The notes beneath the pieces were generated by a model. That model searched no databases, was not told where the DNA came from, and saw only the letters and a program-made list of their open reading frames with translations. A program made the position numbers and the translations under genes. 64,000 nt of DNA from Pseudomonas sp. DG56-2 (GTDB lineage Bacteria > Pseudomonadota > Gammaproteobacteria > Pseudomonadales > Pseudomonadaceae), in NCBI RefSeq assembly GCF_004803755.1, contig NZ_CP032311.1, forward strand, positions 5,756,433-5,820,432, given 5' to 3'. How positions within the stretch are numbered: position 1 is the stretch's first letter; each line of letters opens with the position of its first letter. Below are positions 27,731 through 38,980 of this stretch, one piece after another.

Positions 27731-27833
27731 AAACATTCACCGTTTACCAAAGGAGCAAGGGGTGAATACATTGAACTGCCACTTTTGGACAGCCGAAGTG
27801 AATCGGCCCCTGAGGAAACCTATTCACCGGCAC

Positions 27834-29177
27834 TTACAGTAGCGACAGTGGATATTCGACAATTAGCCGTACTTCATCCAGATCGGACTCAAAGGCTGTG
27901 GCGCGCGTATTGGCTTGGCGTACCCTAAATGAAAGATCCTTCGCCGGGCCTGTCTGAACCACGTATTTAGCTTCGATGTCGCGCTCCCAGCGTTTTTGGT
28001 CAGCCAGCGGCTTGCCGTTGTCGTCAGTGCGCATATAGAACGGGTTAGCGTTCGAATAGTCAGCATCGGTGCCCTTGGCGTAACGGGTCATGAATGACAG
28101 ACCGGGAATCCCGTAGGCGGCCATGTTCAAGTCATAGCGAAGCATCCACGAGCGCTCTTTTGGCGAGTTGAAGTCGCTGTACTGAATCGAGTTATCCAAG
28201 AATATAGAATCGGACTGGCGCAGGTAGTCGAAGTCGTCATCACCGTTGTTCTGCTGATGTGACAGTGCCAGGGTATGGCCGCCATAACTAACACCAATCT
28301 TTCCACTCCAGATGCTGTTGTTGAACTCGCCTAGCAGTTGTTTGCCCTCATCAACAGCTTTGTAATAGTTAAAGCCACCGATCAGTGCCAGGTCATCGCT
28401 CAATGGATAGGTAAGGCTGGTGCCTGCATAATATTGATTCCAGACATCCTTCAGGCGACTGCTGAACAGGCTGACGGTAACCCTATCGTTGATTTCATAG
28501 TCTCCACCGCCATAAGCAATCCAAGGCGAATTGACTGCGCCTGCGTAGAACGTCGCAAAATTTTCGCGCATGTCACTGGAAACGGGCTGGCTCATCGAGT
28601 GCAAACGCCCGCCCTGCAGGGTAAGGCCTTCAATACTGGTATTTTCAGCCGTTACACCACGAAAGCTTTCGGGCAGCAGGCGTGAGTCACCCGCCGCGAC
28701 AACCGGGTTGGCAGGGAAAACGTCACCTACTTTGACCACGGTGTCGAGCAAGCGGACTTTGGCTGCGCCACCGATCTTGGTGTACTCGTCACGCGCCTCA
28801 CCATCGTGATCGACGGGCAAAACGTCGAACGAACTGCGCCCACCATTCCTGCCATCACCCGTATCGAGCTTCAAGCCGATCATTGCAAAGGCATCCACAC
28901 CGAAGCCAATTGTGCCTTGGGTAAAACCCGAGTTGAAGTGGGTGATGATGGCATGTGCCCATGTTTCGGAGTAGCCGTTAGTGTCGCCCTTACCGCTGTT
29001 GTAAGTTGCGGCGGCGCCATCGCGGTTATCACGGTTGAAATAGAAGTTTCGGTTCAGTACCGTGAGGCTACTGCCTTCAATGAACCCTTCCGCCTTTTCT
29101 TCAGCTTGAGCTGAAACAACGTAACTTGCAGATAACGCGGACATCGCAGCGAAATAAAGCGAGAGTTTTCGGCTCAT
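27834..29177 (-). CDS. OprD-family outer membrane porin
   Basis: The 447-residue protein has a signal peptide (LYFAAMSALSASYVVSAQAEE) and OprD-family landmarks: NRNFYFNRDNRD near residue 42, GTIGFGVDAFAMIGLKLD near residue 90, DSRLLPESFRG near residue 164, and a final strand ending EYPLSLL. GAGGAGC precedes the ATG. Substrate is unknown; family members carry amino acids or small carboxylates. It diverges from czcCBA. In P. aeruginosa a zinc-responsive regulator links Czc efflux to OprD repression, so shared metal control is possible but only inferred. Confidence 0.85.
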   Translation of the reverse strand: MSRKLSLYFAAMSALSASYVVSAQAEEKAEGFIEGSSLTVLNRNFYFNRDNRDGAAATYNSGKGDTNGYSETWAHAIITHFNSGFTQGTIGFGVDAFAMIGLKLDTGDGRNGGRSSFDVLPVDHDGEARDEYTKIGGAAKVRLLDTVVKVGDVFPANPVVAAGDSRLLPESFRGVTAENTSIEGLTLQGGRLHSMSQPVSSDMRENFATFYAGAVNSPWIAYGGGDYEINDRVTVSLFSSRLKDVWNQYYAGTSLTYPLSDDLALIGGFNYYKAVDEGKQLLGEFNNSIWSGKIGVSYGGHTLALSHQQNNGDDDFDYLRQSDSIFLDNSIQYSDFNSPKERSWMLRYDLNMAAYGIPGLSFMTRYAKGTDADYSNANPFYMRTDDNGKPLADQKRWERDIEAKYVVQTGPAKDLSFRVRQANTRATAFESDLDEVRLIVEYPLSLL

Positions 29178-29310
29178 TCAATGCTCCTCTGATACGGCAG
29201 CTTTTATTATGTTTTCGGCGCGGTTATTAATTTTTCTGTCCGGCCGCACGCCTGTCACAGCGCCTAAACAAAAGTGGCAGCCGATAGATAACGGGAGCGT
29301 GATAAGAGAA

Positions 29311-29358
29311 TTACAATTTTGTCACTTAATGGCGCCGCCATTGATTACAGAATTGTAA
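29311..29358. promoter_or_regulatory. Paired TTACA-N4-TG(T/A)-type palindromes in the porin-czc intergenic region
   Basis: TTACAGAATTGTAA at 29345-29358 is a perfect 14-bp palindrome, and TTACAATTTTGTCA at 29311-29324 is a near copy (one change per half) 34 bases away. Such TTACA/TGTAA sites resemble those of OmpR-type metal regulators (CopR/CzcR). The 303-base region also must contain both divergent promoters. Confidence 0.55.
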
Positions 29359-29480
29359 TTTTGCAGCCACCCCTGTGATAGCCAGCGCTTATTAGAGTGC
29401 CAACACCTATCCGTTGGGCTTGGCTGCTGTCCCGGCGTTCTCGCCAAGCTCTCGAAAGTTTGCGCTCGAGGACCCTACTA

Positions 29481-30752
29481 GTGCCCTGGTACAGCCGAAA
29501 TGCCTTGTTCAAGATCCCTGTTTCCTGGAAGTGCGCCGCGCTCTGCGCACTCGTAGCGGGGACTATCGCCCCCGCAGCATTCGCGCAGCAAAGCATCAGC
29601 CTGTCCGAGGCACTGTCCACTGCCATGGAGGCAAACCCGGATCTGGCAGCAGCACGTCAGGAAATCGGCATCGCCCAAGGCGCTCGCCAGCAAGCAGGAC
29701 TTATCCCCAACCCCGAGCTTTCATACGAGATCGAGGACACCGATCGAGACTCCAGCACCACTACCGTCACCCTCGCCCAACCGCTGGAACTGGGCGGCAA
29801 GCGGTCTGCCCGAATCGAAGTGGCGACGGTTGGCCAGAGCATCGCTCAGATGGCATTGGAACGCAGTGTGAACAGCCTGCGAGCAGACGTCGTGCAAGCG
29901 TTCTACGCCGCCCTGCGTGCGCAAGCCGGTGTCGAGTTGGCCAATCAGTCGCTAGCGCTTACAGAACGTGGATTGCGCATTGTCGACGGTCGCGTCCGGG
30001 CTGGGAAATCGTCACCGGTAGAGGCGACTCGGGCCCAGGTGCAACTGGCGGAAGCCAAACTGCAACTGCGCCGTGCGCAAACGGATAAAGCCAATGCCTA
30101 TCAACAGTTGGCCCAAGTGACCGGCAGTGCCGTTACCGCATTCGACCGGCTCGACGCTCCCTCCTTGTCCCCGGGTATGCCACCACGCTCGGCAACGTTG
30201 TTGAGCACGCTTGAGCAAACCGCCGAGATGCGCCAAGCACTTGCACAGATCGACCAAAGCGACGCCTCGCTGGGTTCGGAAAAGGCCCAGCGCATCCCAA
30301 ATTTGACGGTGAGCGTGGGTAGCCAATATGACCGCTCCGTTCGCGAGCAGGTCAACGTCGTCGGACTGTCGATGCCCCTACCGCTGTTCGATCGTAACCA
30401 AGGCAACATTCTTTCTGCTGCGCGACGCGCCGATCAGGCCCGCGACCAACGAAACGCTGTGGAGTTGAGGCTGCGCAGCGAAACCCAGACAGCGCTTAAC
30501 CAATGGACCACCGCCATGCAGGAGGTTGAGTCCTACGACAAGAGCATCCTGCCCTCGGCCCAGCAAGCAGTCGACACCGCAACCCGCGGATTCGAGATGG
30601 GCAAATTCGGCTTTATCGAAGTACTGGACGCCCAGCGCACGTTGATCGCCGCTCGCAGCCAGTACCTCGGCTCCCTGGAAGCTGCAACCAACGCTCGTGC
30701 TCAAGTGGAAAGGGTTTTCGGCGACCTCGAATCTTTTGCCGGCAGTCGCTGA
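29481..30752 (+). CDS. czcC: Outer membrane efflux protein CzcC
   Basis: The product (423 residues from GTG 29481) is a TolC-fold outer membrane channel of a heavy-metal RND pump. A signal peptide (KCAALCALVAGTIAPAAFA) leads to SISLSEALSTAMEANPDL and to long coiled-coil repeats with QPLELGGKRSARIE and MPLPLFDRNQGNI, typical of CzcC. GAGG lies 9 bases before GTG 29481. The frame continues upstream to 29397, but that longer start would bury the signal peptide. It is followed by czcB and czcA. Confidence 0.88.
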   Translation: MPWYSRNALFKIPVSWKCAALCALVAGTIAPAAFAQQSISLSEALSTAMEANPDLAAARQEIGIAQGARQQAGLIPNPELSYEIEDTDRDSSTTTVTLAQPLELGGKRSARIEVATVGQSIAQMALERSVNSLRADVVQAFYAALRAQAGVELANQSLALTERGLRIVDGRVRAGKSSPVEATRAQVQLAEAKLQLRRAQTDKANAYQQLAQVTGSAVTAFDRLDAPSLSPGMPPRSATLLSTLEQTAEMRQALAQIDQSDASLGSEKAQRIPNLTVSVGSQYDRSVREQVNVVGLSMPLPLFDRNQGNILSAARRADQARDQRNAVELRLRSETQTALNQWTTAMQEVESYDKSILPSAQQAVDTATRGFEMGKFGFIEVLDAQRTLIAARSQYLGSLEAATNARAQVERVFGDLESFAGSR

Positions 30753-30820
30753 GCAGACCAGAGATTTTCTTCGGCATGCGCGCCTGACCGCATCCATGCC
30801 TACGATCAGCAGGAGTAACA

Positions 30821-32059
30821 ATGGATACGAAACGCAAGATCGCCCTTGCCGTTGCCGTGGTGGCAGCCCTGGGGTTTGGCAGCCTAGCCTGGGATTCCAA
30901 CGCCAAGCAGCAGGCCCCCGGCAGTGCCGAACACGGCGAGGAAGATGGTCATGATCATGACCCAAAAGCCTTGCCAAGCGCAGACCAGCATGGCGATGAA
31001 GATGCTCATCGAGAAGCTGGGCATGACGAGGAAGGCAAGCTGACGCTCAGTGTCGAGCAGATCAAGACTGCCGGGATCGAACTGGTCGTTGCCGCGCCCA
31101 GGGAGCTGGGTATGATTGCCAGCTTTCCTGGCGAAATTCGCTTCAATGAAGACCTCACCGCACACATCGTTCCGCGGGTTCCAGGGGTAGTAGAAAGCGT
31201 TCATGCCAATTTGGGTGAGTCGGTCAAGAAAGGTCAACTGCTTGCAGTGATTGCCAGCCAGCAGATTTCCGATCTGCGCAGTGAACAGCAAGCTGCACAG
31301 CGTCGAATGGAACTGGCACGCCTGACCTTCGAGCGCGAGAAACAACTTTGGCAGGACAAGATCTCCGCCGAGCAAGACTACCTGCAAGCACGCCAAGCGA
31401 TGCAGGAAGCGGAAATTTCCCTGGCCAATGCGCGACAGAAAGTGGCGGCCATCGGCGCCTCAGTCAGTTCTGCAGGTGGCAACCGCTACGAGCTACGCGC
31501 GCCCTTCGACGCTGTTGTCGTTGAAAAGCACCTGGCTATTGGTGAAGTGGTCAGCGAAGCCACCAACGCCTTCATTCTGTCCGACCTGAGCCAGGTCTGG
31601 GCCACCTTTGCCGTTCCTCCTGGCGAGCTGAGCAAGGTCGTGACTGGACGCGAAGTCAGGGTCTCTTCACCCGATATGAATGCTCAGGTCGATGGCAGGA
31701 TTGGCTACGTCGGCAGTTTGCTCGGCGAACAGAATCGCGCTGCCACCGTGCGTGTGACGTTGACCAATCCAAACGGAGCCTGGCGCCCGGGCTTGTTCGT
31801 GAACATTGCCGTCACGATGCAGACCACGCGCGCAGCGGTCGCCGTTCCGGAATCTGCAGTGCAAACCGTGGAGGAAAAACCTTCTGTGTTTGCCCGTACA
31901 TCAGAAGGTTTCGACACCCTGGCAGTGAAACTGGGTCGTCGTGATGACGGCTTTGTGGAGATCATCGAGGGCCTCGCGCCCGGTGCCCAAGTAGCAGCAA
32001 GTGGCAGCTTCACACTCAAGTCCGAGCTTGGTAAAGCGTCCGCCGAGCACAGCCACTGA
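30821..32059 (+). CDS. czcB: Periplasmic adaptor CzcB (HlyD/MFP family)
   Basis: The 412-residue membrane-fusion protein links CzcA to CzcC. One N-terminal membrane segment is followed by a His/Asp/Glu-rich stretch (HGEEDGHDHDP, DQHGDEDAHREAGHDE, residues about 37-70), likely to bind divalent metal. Lipoyl-type halves (PGVVESVHANLGESVKKGQ; RAPFDAVVVEKHLAIGEVV) flank a coiled coil. CAGGAGTAACA precedes ATG 30821. Confidence 0.9.
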   Translation: MDTKRKIALAVAVVAALGFGSLAWDSNAKQQAPGSAEHGEEDGHDHDPKALPSADQHGDEDAHREAGHDEEGKLTLSVEQIKTAGIELVVAAPRELGMIASFPGEIRFNEDLTAHIVPRVPGVVESVHANLGESVKKGQLLAVIASQQISDLRSEQQAAQRRMELARLTFEREKQLWQDKISAEQDYLQARQAMQEAEISLANARQKVAAIGASVSSAGGNRYELRAPFDAVVVEKHLAIGEVVSEATNAFILSDLSQVWATFAVPPGELSKVVTGREVRVSSPDMNAQVDGRIGYVGSLLGEQNRAATVRVTLTNPNGAWRPGLFVNIAVTMQTTRAAVAVPESAVQTVEEKPSVFARTSEGFDTLAVKLGRRDDGFVEIIEGLAPGAQVAASGSFTLKSELGKASAEHSH

Positions 32060-32077
32060 TGCGAATGGAAGGGGTGA

Positions 32078-35239
<3,162 letters not shown>

Positions 35240-35255
35240 TACCTGCCTGAAATAG

Positions 35256-35279
35256 CGCCCACAACGCCTGTTGTGGGCG
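35256..35279 (+). terminator. Hairpin after czcA
   Basis: CGCCCACAAC and GTTGTGGGCG form a 10-bp stem with the loop GCCT, 16 bases after the czcA stop; only a weak T run follows (TTGCCTG). Confidence 0.7.
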
Positions 35280-35489
35280 TTGCCTGAGAAAAGTTTCTGG
35301 TACGGCCGATACCACGCAAACGCATGCAGTGAGTGCTTTCTCAATTGCGAACTACTCTAGTCCCTAGGAATTGGCCGACGAGCGTCACTAATTTGCGTGG
35401 GCCATACAACTATTGCGTCGTTCCAATGTCACTCACTTCGCGCGACTCATCTTTCCCGACTCGCCCCATTTGTACGGAGCAACAGGCAC

Positions 35490-36338
35490 ATGGCAGCACT
35501 GCAGAGCACACTCGATGCGATGAGGAACAACCAGGCTCAATTGCTTGCGCAATGGAAAAGCGGCCTGGAAGCCAGTGGCGCCACACGTAATCTGAAAGAT
35601 CAGGACTTGCAGCAACAGACCTCGGAGTTTTTGCAACTGGTCATAAACGGCCTGGCGGACAACGATGAGAAGATGATCGCCGCCAAGGGATGGGATGAAA
35701 TTCGCCTGTTTCTGGAAAAGCTGTCCCGCAGCCGCGCTCTGCTGGGCCATGACTCGCAGCAAACTGCACACTTCATCTTTGCACTCAAAGGCCCCTTGTT
35801 CGCGCTCCTGCAGAATCAGTATCAGGACAGTCCGGCGCTGCTGGCCGAACAGCTTTGGGAAATATCCCGCTTACTCGATGATCTGGGCATGCATACCATC
35901 GGCACCTTCCAGAAGTCCCGGGAGGAGGTCATCAAGCGCCAGCAGGAAGAACTGTTGGAACTCTCGACCCCAGTGGTCAAACTCTGGGATGGCGTCCTGG
36001 CCCTGCCAATGATCGGTACCCTCGACTCGCAGCGTACCCAGATGGTGATGGAATCCCTGCTGCAACGCATCGTCGATACTGGTTCCGAGATCGCCATCAT
36101 CGACATCACTGGCGTCCCGACTGTCGACACCCTGGTGGCCCAGCATCTGCTGAAAACCGTGACTGCGATCCGCTTGATGGGTGCAGACTGCATCATCAGT
36201 GGCGTGCGCCCGCAAATTGCCCAAACCATTGTGCACCTGGGACTCGACCTGCAAGGTGTGGTGACCAAGGCCAACCTGGCCGATGCCTTGAAACTGGCGC
36301 TGACTCGCCTGGATATCACCCTCGGCAAGACGGTTTGA
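35490..36338 (+). CDS. rsbR: Stressosome scaffold/sensor RsbR-like protein
   Basis: The 282-residue protein has a helical N-terminal sensor domain (1-150) like the globin-related domain of RsbR and a C-terminal STAS domain (about 160-275). Phospho-acceptor threonines of Bacillus RsbRA (171 and 205) correspond to Thr177 in LPMIGTLDS and Thr211 in DITGVPTVDT, at the same 34-residue spacing. With RsbS it should form a large stressosome complex that RsbT phosphorylates on stress. ATG 35490 follows GGAG at 10 bases. It opens a six-gene cluster with overlapping or nearly touching genes. The sensed signal is unknown. Confidence 0.9.
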   Translation: MAALQSTLDAMRNNQAQLLAQWKSGLEASGATRNLKDQDLQQQTSEFLQLVINGLADNDEKMIAAKGWDEIRLFLEKLSRSRALLGHDSQQTAHFIFALKGPLFALLQNQYQDSPALLAEQLWEISRLLDDLGMHTIGTFQKSREEVIKRQQEELLELSTPVVKLWDGVLALPMIGTLDSQRTQMVMESLLQRIVDTGSEIAIIDITGVPTVDTLVAQHLLKTVTAIRLMGADCIISGVRPQIAQTIVHLGLDLQGVVTKANLADALKLALTRLDITLGKTV

Positions 36339-36341
36339 GCC

Positions 36342-36704
36342 ATGGAGCGCATACCGATTCTCCAGATGGGCGATTTTCTGTTGGTGACCATCCAGGTCGA
36401 CATGCATGACCAACTTGCCCTCACCTTGCAGGACGACTTGTCTGAACGTATCAGCAAGACCTCGGCTCACGGCGTATTGATCGATATTTCGGCGCTGGGC
36501 ATGGTCGACTCCTTTATCGGGCGAATGATCGGCACCATTTCCGGTCTCTCGAAAATCATGGATGCCGAAACCGTACTGGTCGGTATGCAACCAGCGGTTG
36601 CCATCACGCTGGTCGAACTTGGCCTGACCTTGCCTGGCGTCAGTACTGCATTGAACGTCGAACGCGGAATGCAGCTGCTTCAGGGCCGGGTATATCAACA
36701 ATGA
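36342..36704 (+). CDS. rsbS: Stressosome core STAS protein RsbS
   Basis: The 120-residue protein is a single STAS domain. GVLIDISALGMVDSFIGRMI contains Ser57, equivalent to the RsbT target Ser59 of Bacillus RsbS. In the model system unphosphorylated RsbS holds RsbT; its phosphorylation frees the kinase. It starts 3 bases after the rsbR stop, and its stop overlaps the rsbT start. Confidence 0.92.
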   Translation: MERIPILQMGDFLLVTIQVDMHDQLALTLQDDLSERISKTSAHGVLIDISALGMVDSFIGRMIGTISGLSKIMDAETVLVGMQPAVAITLVELGLTLPGVSTALNVERGMQLLQGRVYQQ

Positions 36705-37105
36705 CCCCGCGCGATAGTGGTACTCAACCCATCCATCTCGAACAGGACGTAGTGCTGGCGCGTCAGACCGCGCGCAAGCTGGCCACCGAATGTGGCATGC
36801 GCCTGATCGACCTGACCAAGCTGGTCACTGCCGTGAGCGAATTGGCGCGTAACACCGTGGTGTATGGCGGTGGCGGAGATATGGAGTGGCAGATCCTCGA
36901 AGATGGCAGCCGTGTAGGCCTGCGCCTGAGCTTTCGTGATCAAGGGCCAGGTATCGCTAATGTCGCACTGGCGATGACCGACGGCTGGACGTCGGGAGCC
37001 GGCCTCGGTCTGGGTCTGACAGGCGCAAAACGTCTGGTGGATGAGTTTGAACTTGAAACCGCACCCGGTCAGGGCACTCGCGTGACGATCACGCGATGGA
37101 CATGA
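36701..37105 (+). CDS. rsbT: Switch kinase RsbT
   Basis: The 134-residue GHKL-type serine/threonine kinase has the N box AVSELARNTVVYGGGG near residue 43, G1 box DQGPGIANV near residue 80 and G2 box GAGLGLGLTGAKRL near residue 98. In Bacillus, RsbT phosphorylates RsbS/RsbR, then leaves the complex to activate a partner (the RsbU phosphatase). Here there is no RsbU gene, so the downstream partner is probably the ATPase-phosphatase fusion or the kinases that follow. It overlaps rsbS by 4 bases. Confidence 0.92.
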   Translation: MTPRDSGTQPIHLEQDVVLARQTARKLATECGMRLIDLTKLVTAVSELARNTVVYGGGGDMEWQILEDGSRVGLRLSFRDQGPGIANVALAMTDGWTSGAGLGLGLTGAKRLVDEFELETAPGQGTRVTITRWT

Positions 37106-38112
37106 ACATCGCCGGAACCACGACCCAGGTACTCATGGTCGAAGACAGCAGTCAGGTGGGGCACGCCCGGCGCACCGTACAGCAACTGGCTCATCAATGC
37201 GGCTTTGACGATACCGATAGCGGACGCGCGGCGCTGGTGGCAACCGAACTCGCCAGTAACATTCTCAAGCATGCCACCCGAGGTGAACTACATCTGCGAA
37301 TGTTGCCGCGTACGAATGGCGCTGGCATCGAAATGCTCGCGATAGACCGCGCGCAAGGTTTTGATCTGCAGGCTTGCCTTACCGATGGCTACTCCACCGG
37401 AGGCACCCAAGGTATCGGACTCGGTGCTATCTCACGTCAGACCGAAGTGTTCGACAGCTACGCCGACTCACGGGGTGCGGTGCTGTTGGCGCGACTTTAC
37501 TCGCGTCAAGACAAAGCAGCGGATCAACGCTTCGGTATCAGCCAGCACTCGCTGCACAATGACCCGGCATGCGGTGACGTTTGGCACTTGGCGTTCGACG
37601 GGGCGCACATCAGCGCTCTGGTCATCGACGGCCTGGGTCATGGTGTGGACGCTGAACGCGCAGCCCGGGCCGGAGAGCATTCCTTTGCCCAAGCGCCTTT
37701 CATCCCTCCCGCGCAGGCGCTGGAACATATCCATCGCGCCATGACCGCAACGCGTGGAGGCGCGGTAGCCATCGCGCAGTTCGCCCCTGACAATGGGGCG
37801 CTGACGTTTGTCGGAATCGGCAATATCGGCGCCAGCCTGGTCACTGTGGACAAGTCCCGTGGACTGGCCTCACACCCTGGGATCGTTGGCGGCCAGTATC
37901 GACGGGCACAACCGTTCGAGTACGCCGAGGTGAACGGGCAACTGCTGATCATGCACAGCGATGGCCTGCAGTCGCGCTGGAAACTGCAGGATTACCCAGG
38001 CCTGATATACCGACATCCCGCCGTGATTGCCGCCATCCTCCACCGTGACTTCTGTCGCGGGCGAGATGACGTCACAGTGCTGGTCATCGCTCTGGAGGCA
38101 GCCCATGCCTGA
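37096..38112 (+). CDS. Fusion of GHKL ATPase domain and PP2C (RsbX/SpoIIE-type) phosphatase
   Basis: The 338-residue protein has an N-terminal HATPase domain of the RsbW/RsbT class (N box LVATELASNILKHATRG near residue 46, GTQGIGLGAISR near residue 103). A PP2C-like phosphatase domain follows, with VIDGLGHGVDAERAARA near residue 178, RGGAVAIAQF near 217, HSDGLQSRW near 277 and GRDDVTVLVI near the end. RsbX resets the stressosome by dephosphorylation, and this probably does the same, with an added ATP-binding module. The start overlaps rsbT; ATG 37102 (ATGA overlap) is an alternative. Confidence 0.85.
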   Translation: MDMNIAGTTTQVLMVEDSSQVGHARRTVQQLAHQCGFDDTDSGRAALVATELASNILKHATRGELHLRMLPRTNGAGIEMLAIDRAQGFDLQACLTDGYSTGGTQGIGLGAISRQTEVFDSYADSRGAVLLARLYSRQDKAADQRFGISQHSLHNDPACGDVWHLAFDGAHISALVIDGLGHGVDAERAARAGEHSFAQAPFIPPAQALEHIHRAMTATRGGAVAIAQFAPDNGALTFVGIGNIGASLVTVDKSRGLASHPGIVGGQYRRAQPFEYAEVNGQLLIMHSDGLQSRWKLQDYPGLIYRHPAVIAAILHRDFCRGRDDVTVLVIALEAAHA

Positions 38113-38980
38113 GTTACCTGAAAAACCACTCGACGACCAAGCGGCACGAATCGCGCAACTGCAGCAAGAAGCCGATGCCCTGCGTTTGGAGCTGGATGAA
38201 ACCAACCAGGGTGTACTGGCGCTTTATGCCGAACTCGACACTCAAGCCGAACAGTTGCGTCAGGCATCAGATCTGAAAAGCCGCTTCTTGTCGTACATGA
38301 GCCATGAGTTTCGCACCCCCCTGGGTTCGATACTGAGTATCGCCAGCCTGCTTACCGACGAACTGGACGGGCCCTTGAGTCCCGAGCAACACAAGCAGAT
38401 GGGGTTTATCAGTACTTCCGCCCGCGAACTGAGCGATATGGTCGACGACTTGCTTGATCTGGCAAAAATAGAAGCTGGACGCATCACTATTTTTCCGGCC
38501 TGGTTCGACATGCTCGATTTGTTTACCGCGCTGCGTGGCATGTTCCGTCCGATAGTCGATACCTCCGCGGTCGACCTGATTTTCGAGGAGCCGGTGGGGC
38601 TGCCGCGCTTGTTTACCGATGACAAGAAACTTGCGCAGATCCTCCGCAACTTCATCTCCAATGCACTGAAATTCACCACACAAGGGGAAGTCCGCGTTTC
38701 AGCGCAACTGTTGGACAACGAACGCGTGCGATTTGCCGTGACCGACTCAGGCATCGGCATCGCACCAGAGCTTCACGGCGCCTTGTTCGAAGACTTTTCC
38801 CAAGTCGATTCACCGCTGCAGAAGCGCTTTCGCGGCACTGGGCTAGGATTATCCTTGTGCAAACGCTTCGCCGGGTTATTGGGTGGCGAAGTCGGGGTGC
38901 AGAGCACACCGGGTAACGGATCGACCTTTTTCGTGATCATCCCGCTAGCCATCGCGCTGGAGCCTGCCGATGAAGCGTGA
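38105..38980 (+). CDS. Soluble sensor histidine kinase in the Rsb cluster
   Basis: The 291-residue kinase lacks membrane segments. A short coiled coil (residues 10-60) leads to the H box FLSYMSHEFRTPLGSIL with His67, then a HATPase domain with N box ILRNFISNALKF, G1 DSGIGIAPE, and G2 RGTGLGLSLCKRF. With no sensory domain of its own, it presumably takes its input from the stressosome proteins. GGAGGC precedes ATG 38105, and it overlaps the phosphatase gene by 8 bases. It has no receiver; likely receivers are those of the following hybrid kinase. Confidence 0.88.
   Translation: MPELPEKPLDDQAARIAQLQQEADALRLELDETNQGVLALYAELDTQAEQLRQASDLKSRFLSYMSHEFRTPLGSILSIASLLTDELDGPLSPEQHKQMGFISTSARELSDMVDDLLDLAKIEAGRITIFPAWFDMLDLFTALRGMFRPIVDTSAVDLIFEEPVGLPRLFTDDKKLAQILRNFISNALKFTTQGEVRVSAQLLDNERVRFAVTDSGIGIAPELHGALFEDFSQVDSPLQKRFRGTGLGLSLCKRFAGLLGGEVGVQSTPGNGSTFFVIIPLAIALEPADEA

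Larger units (their letters stand above)
27397..27833. other. hcnA leader and upstream intergenic region
   Basis: The 437-base gap holds the Rsm hairpin, the candidate ANR box, about 200 bases of AT-richer sequence with no gene, and the terminator of the porin gene to its right. No ORF here has coding character. Confidence 0.6.

Noticed and set aside
29397..29480. A longer CzcC start at 29397
   Set aside because: It would place about 28 extra residues before the signal peptide; GTG 29481 has a ribosome site and a normal leader.
35305..35311. GCCGATA upstream of the Rsb cluster, suggesting a FliA promoter
   Set aside because: No TCAAG or TAAAG element at the required spacing, and it is nearly 180 bases from the rsbR start.
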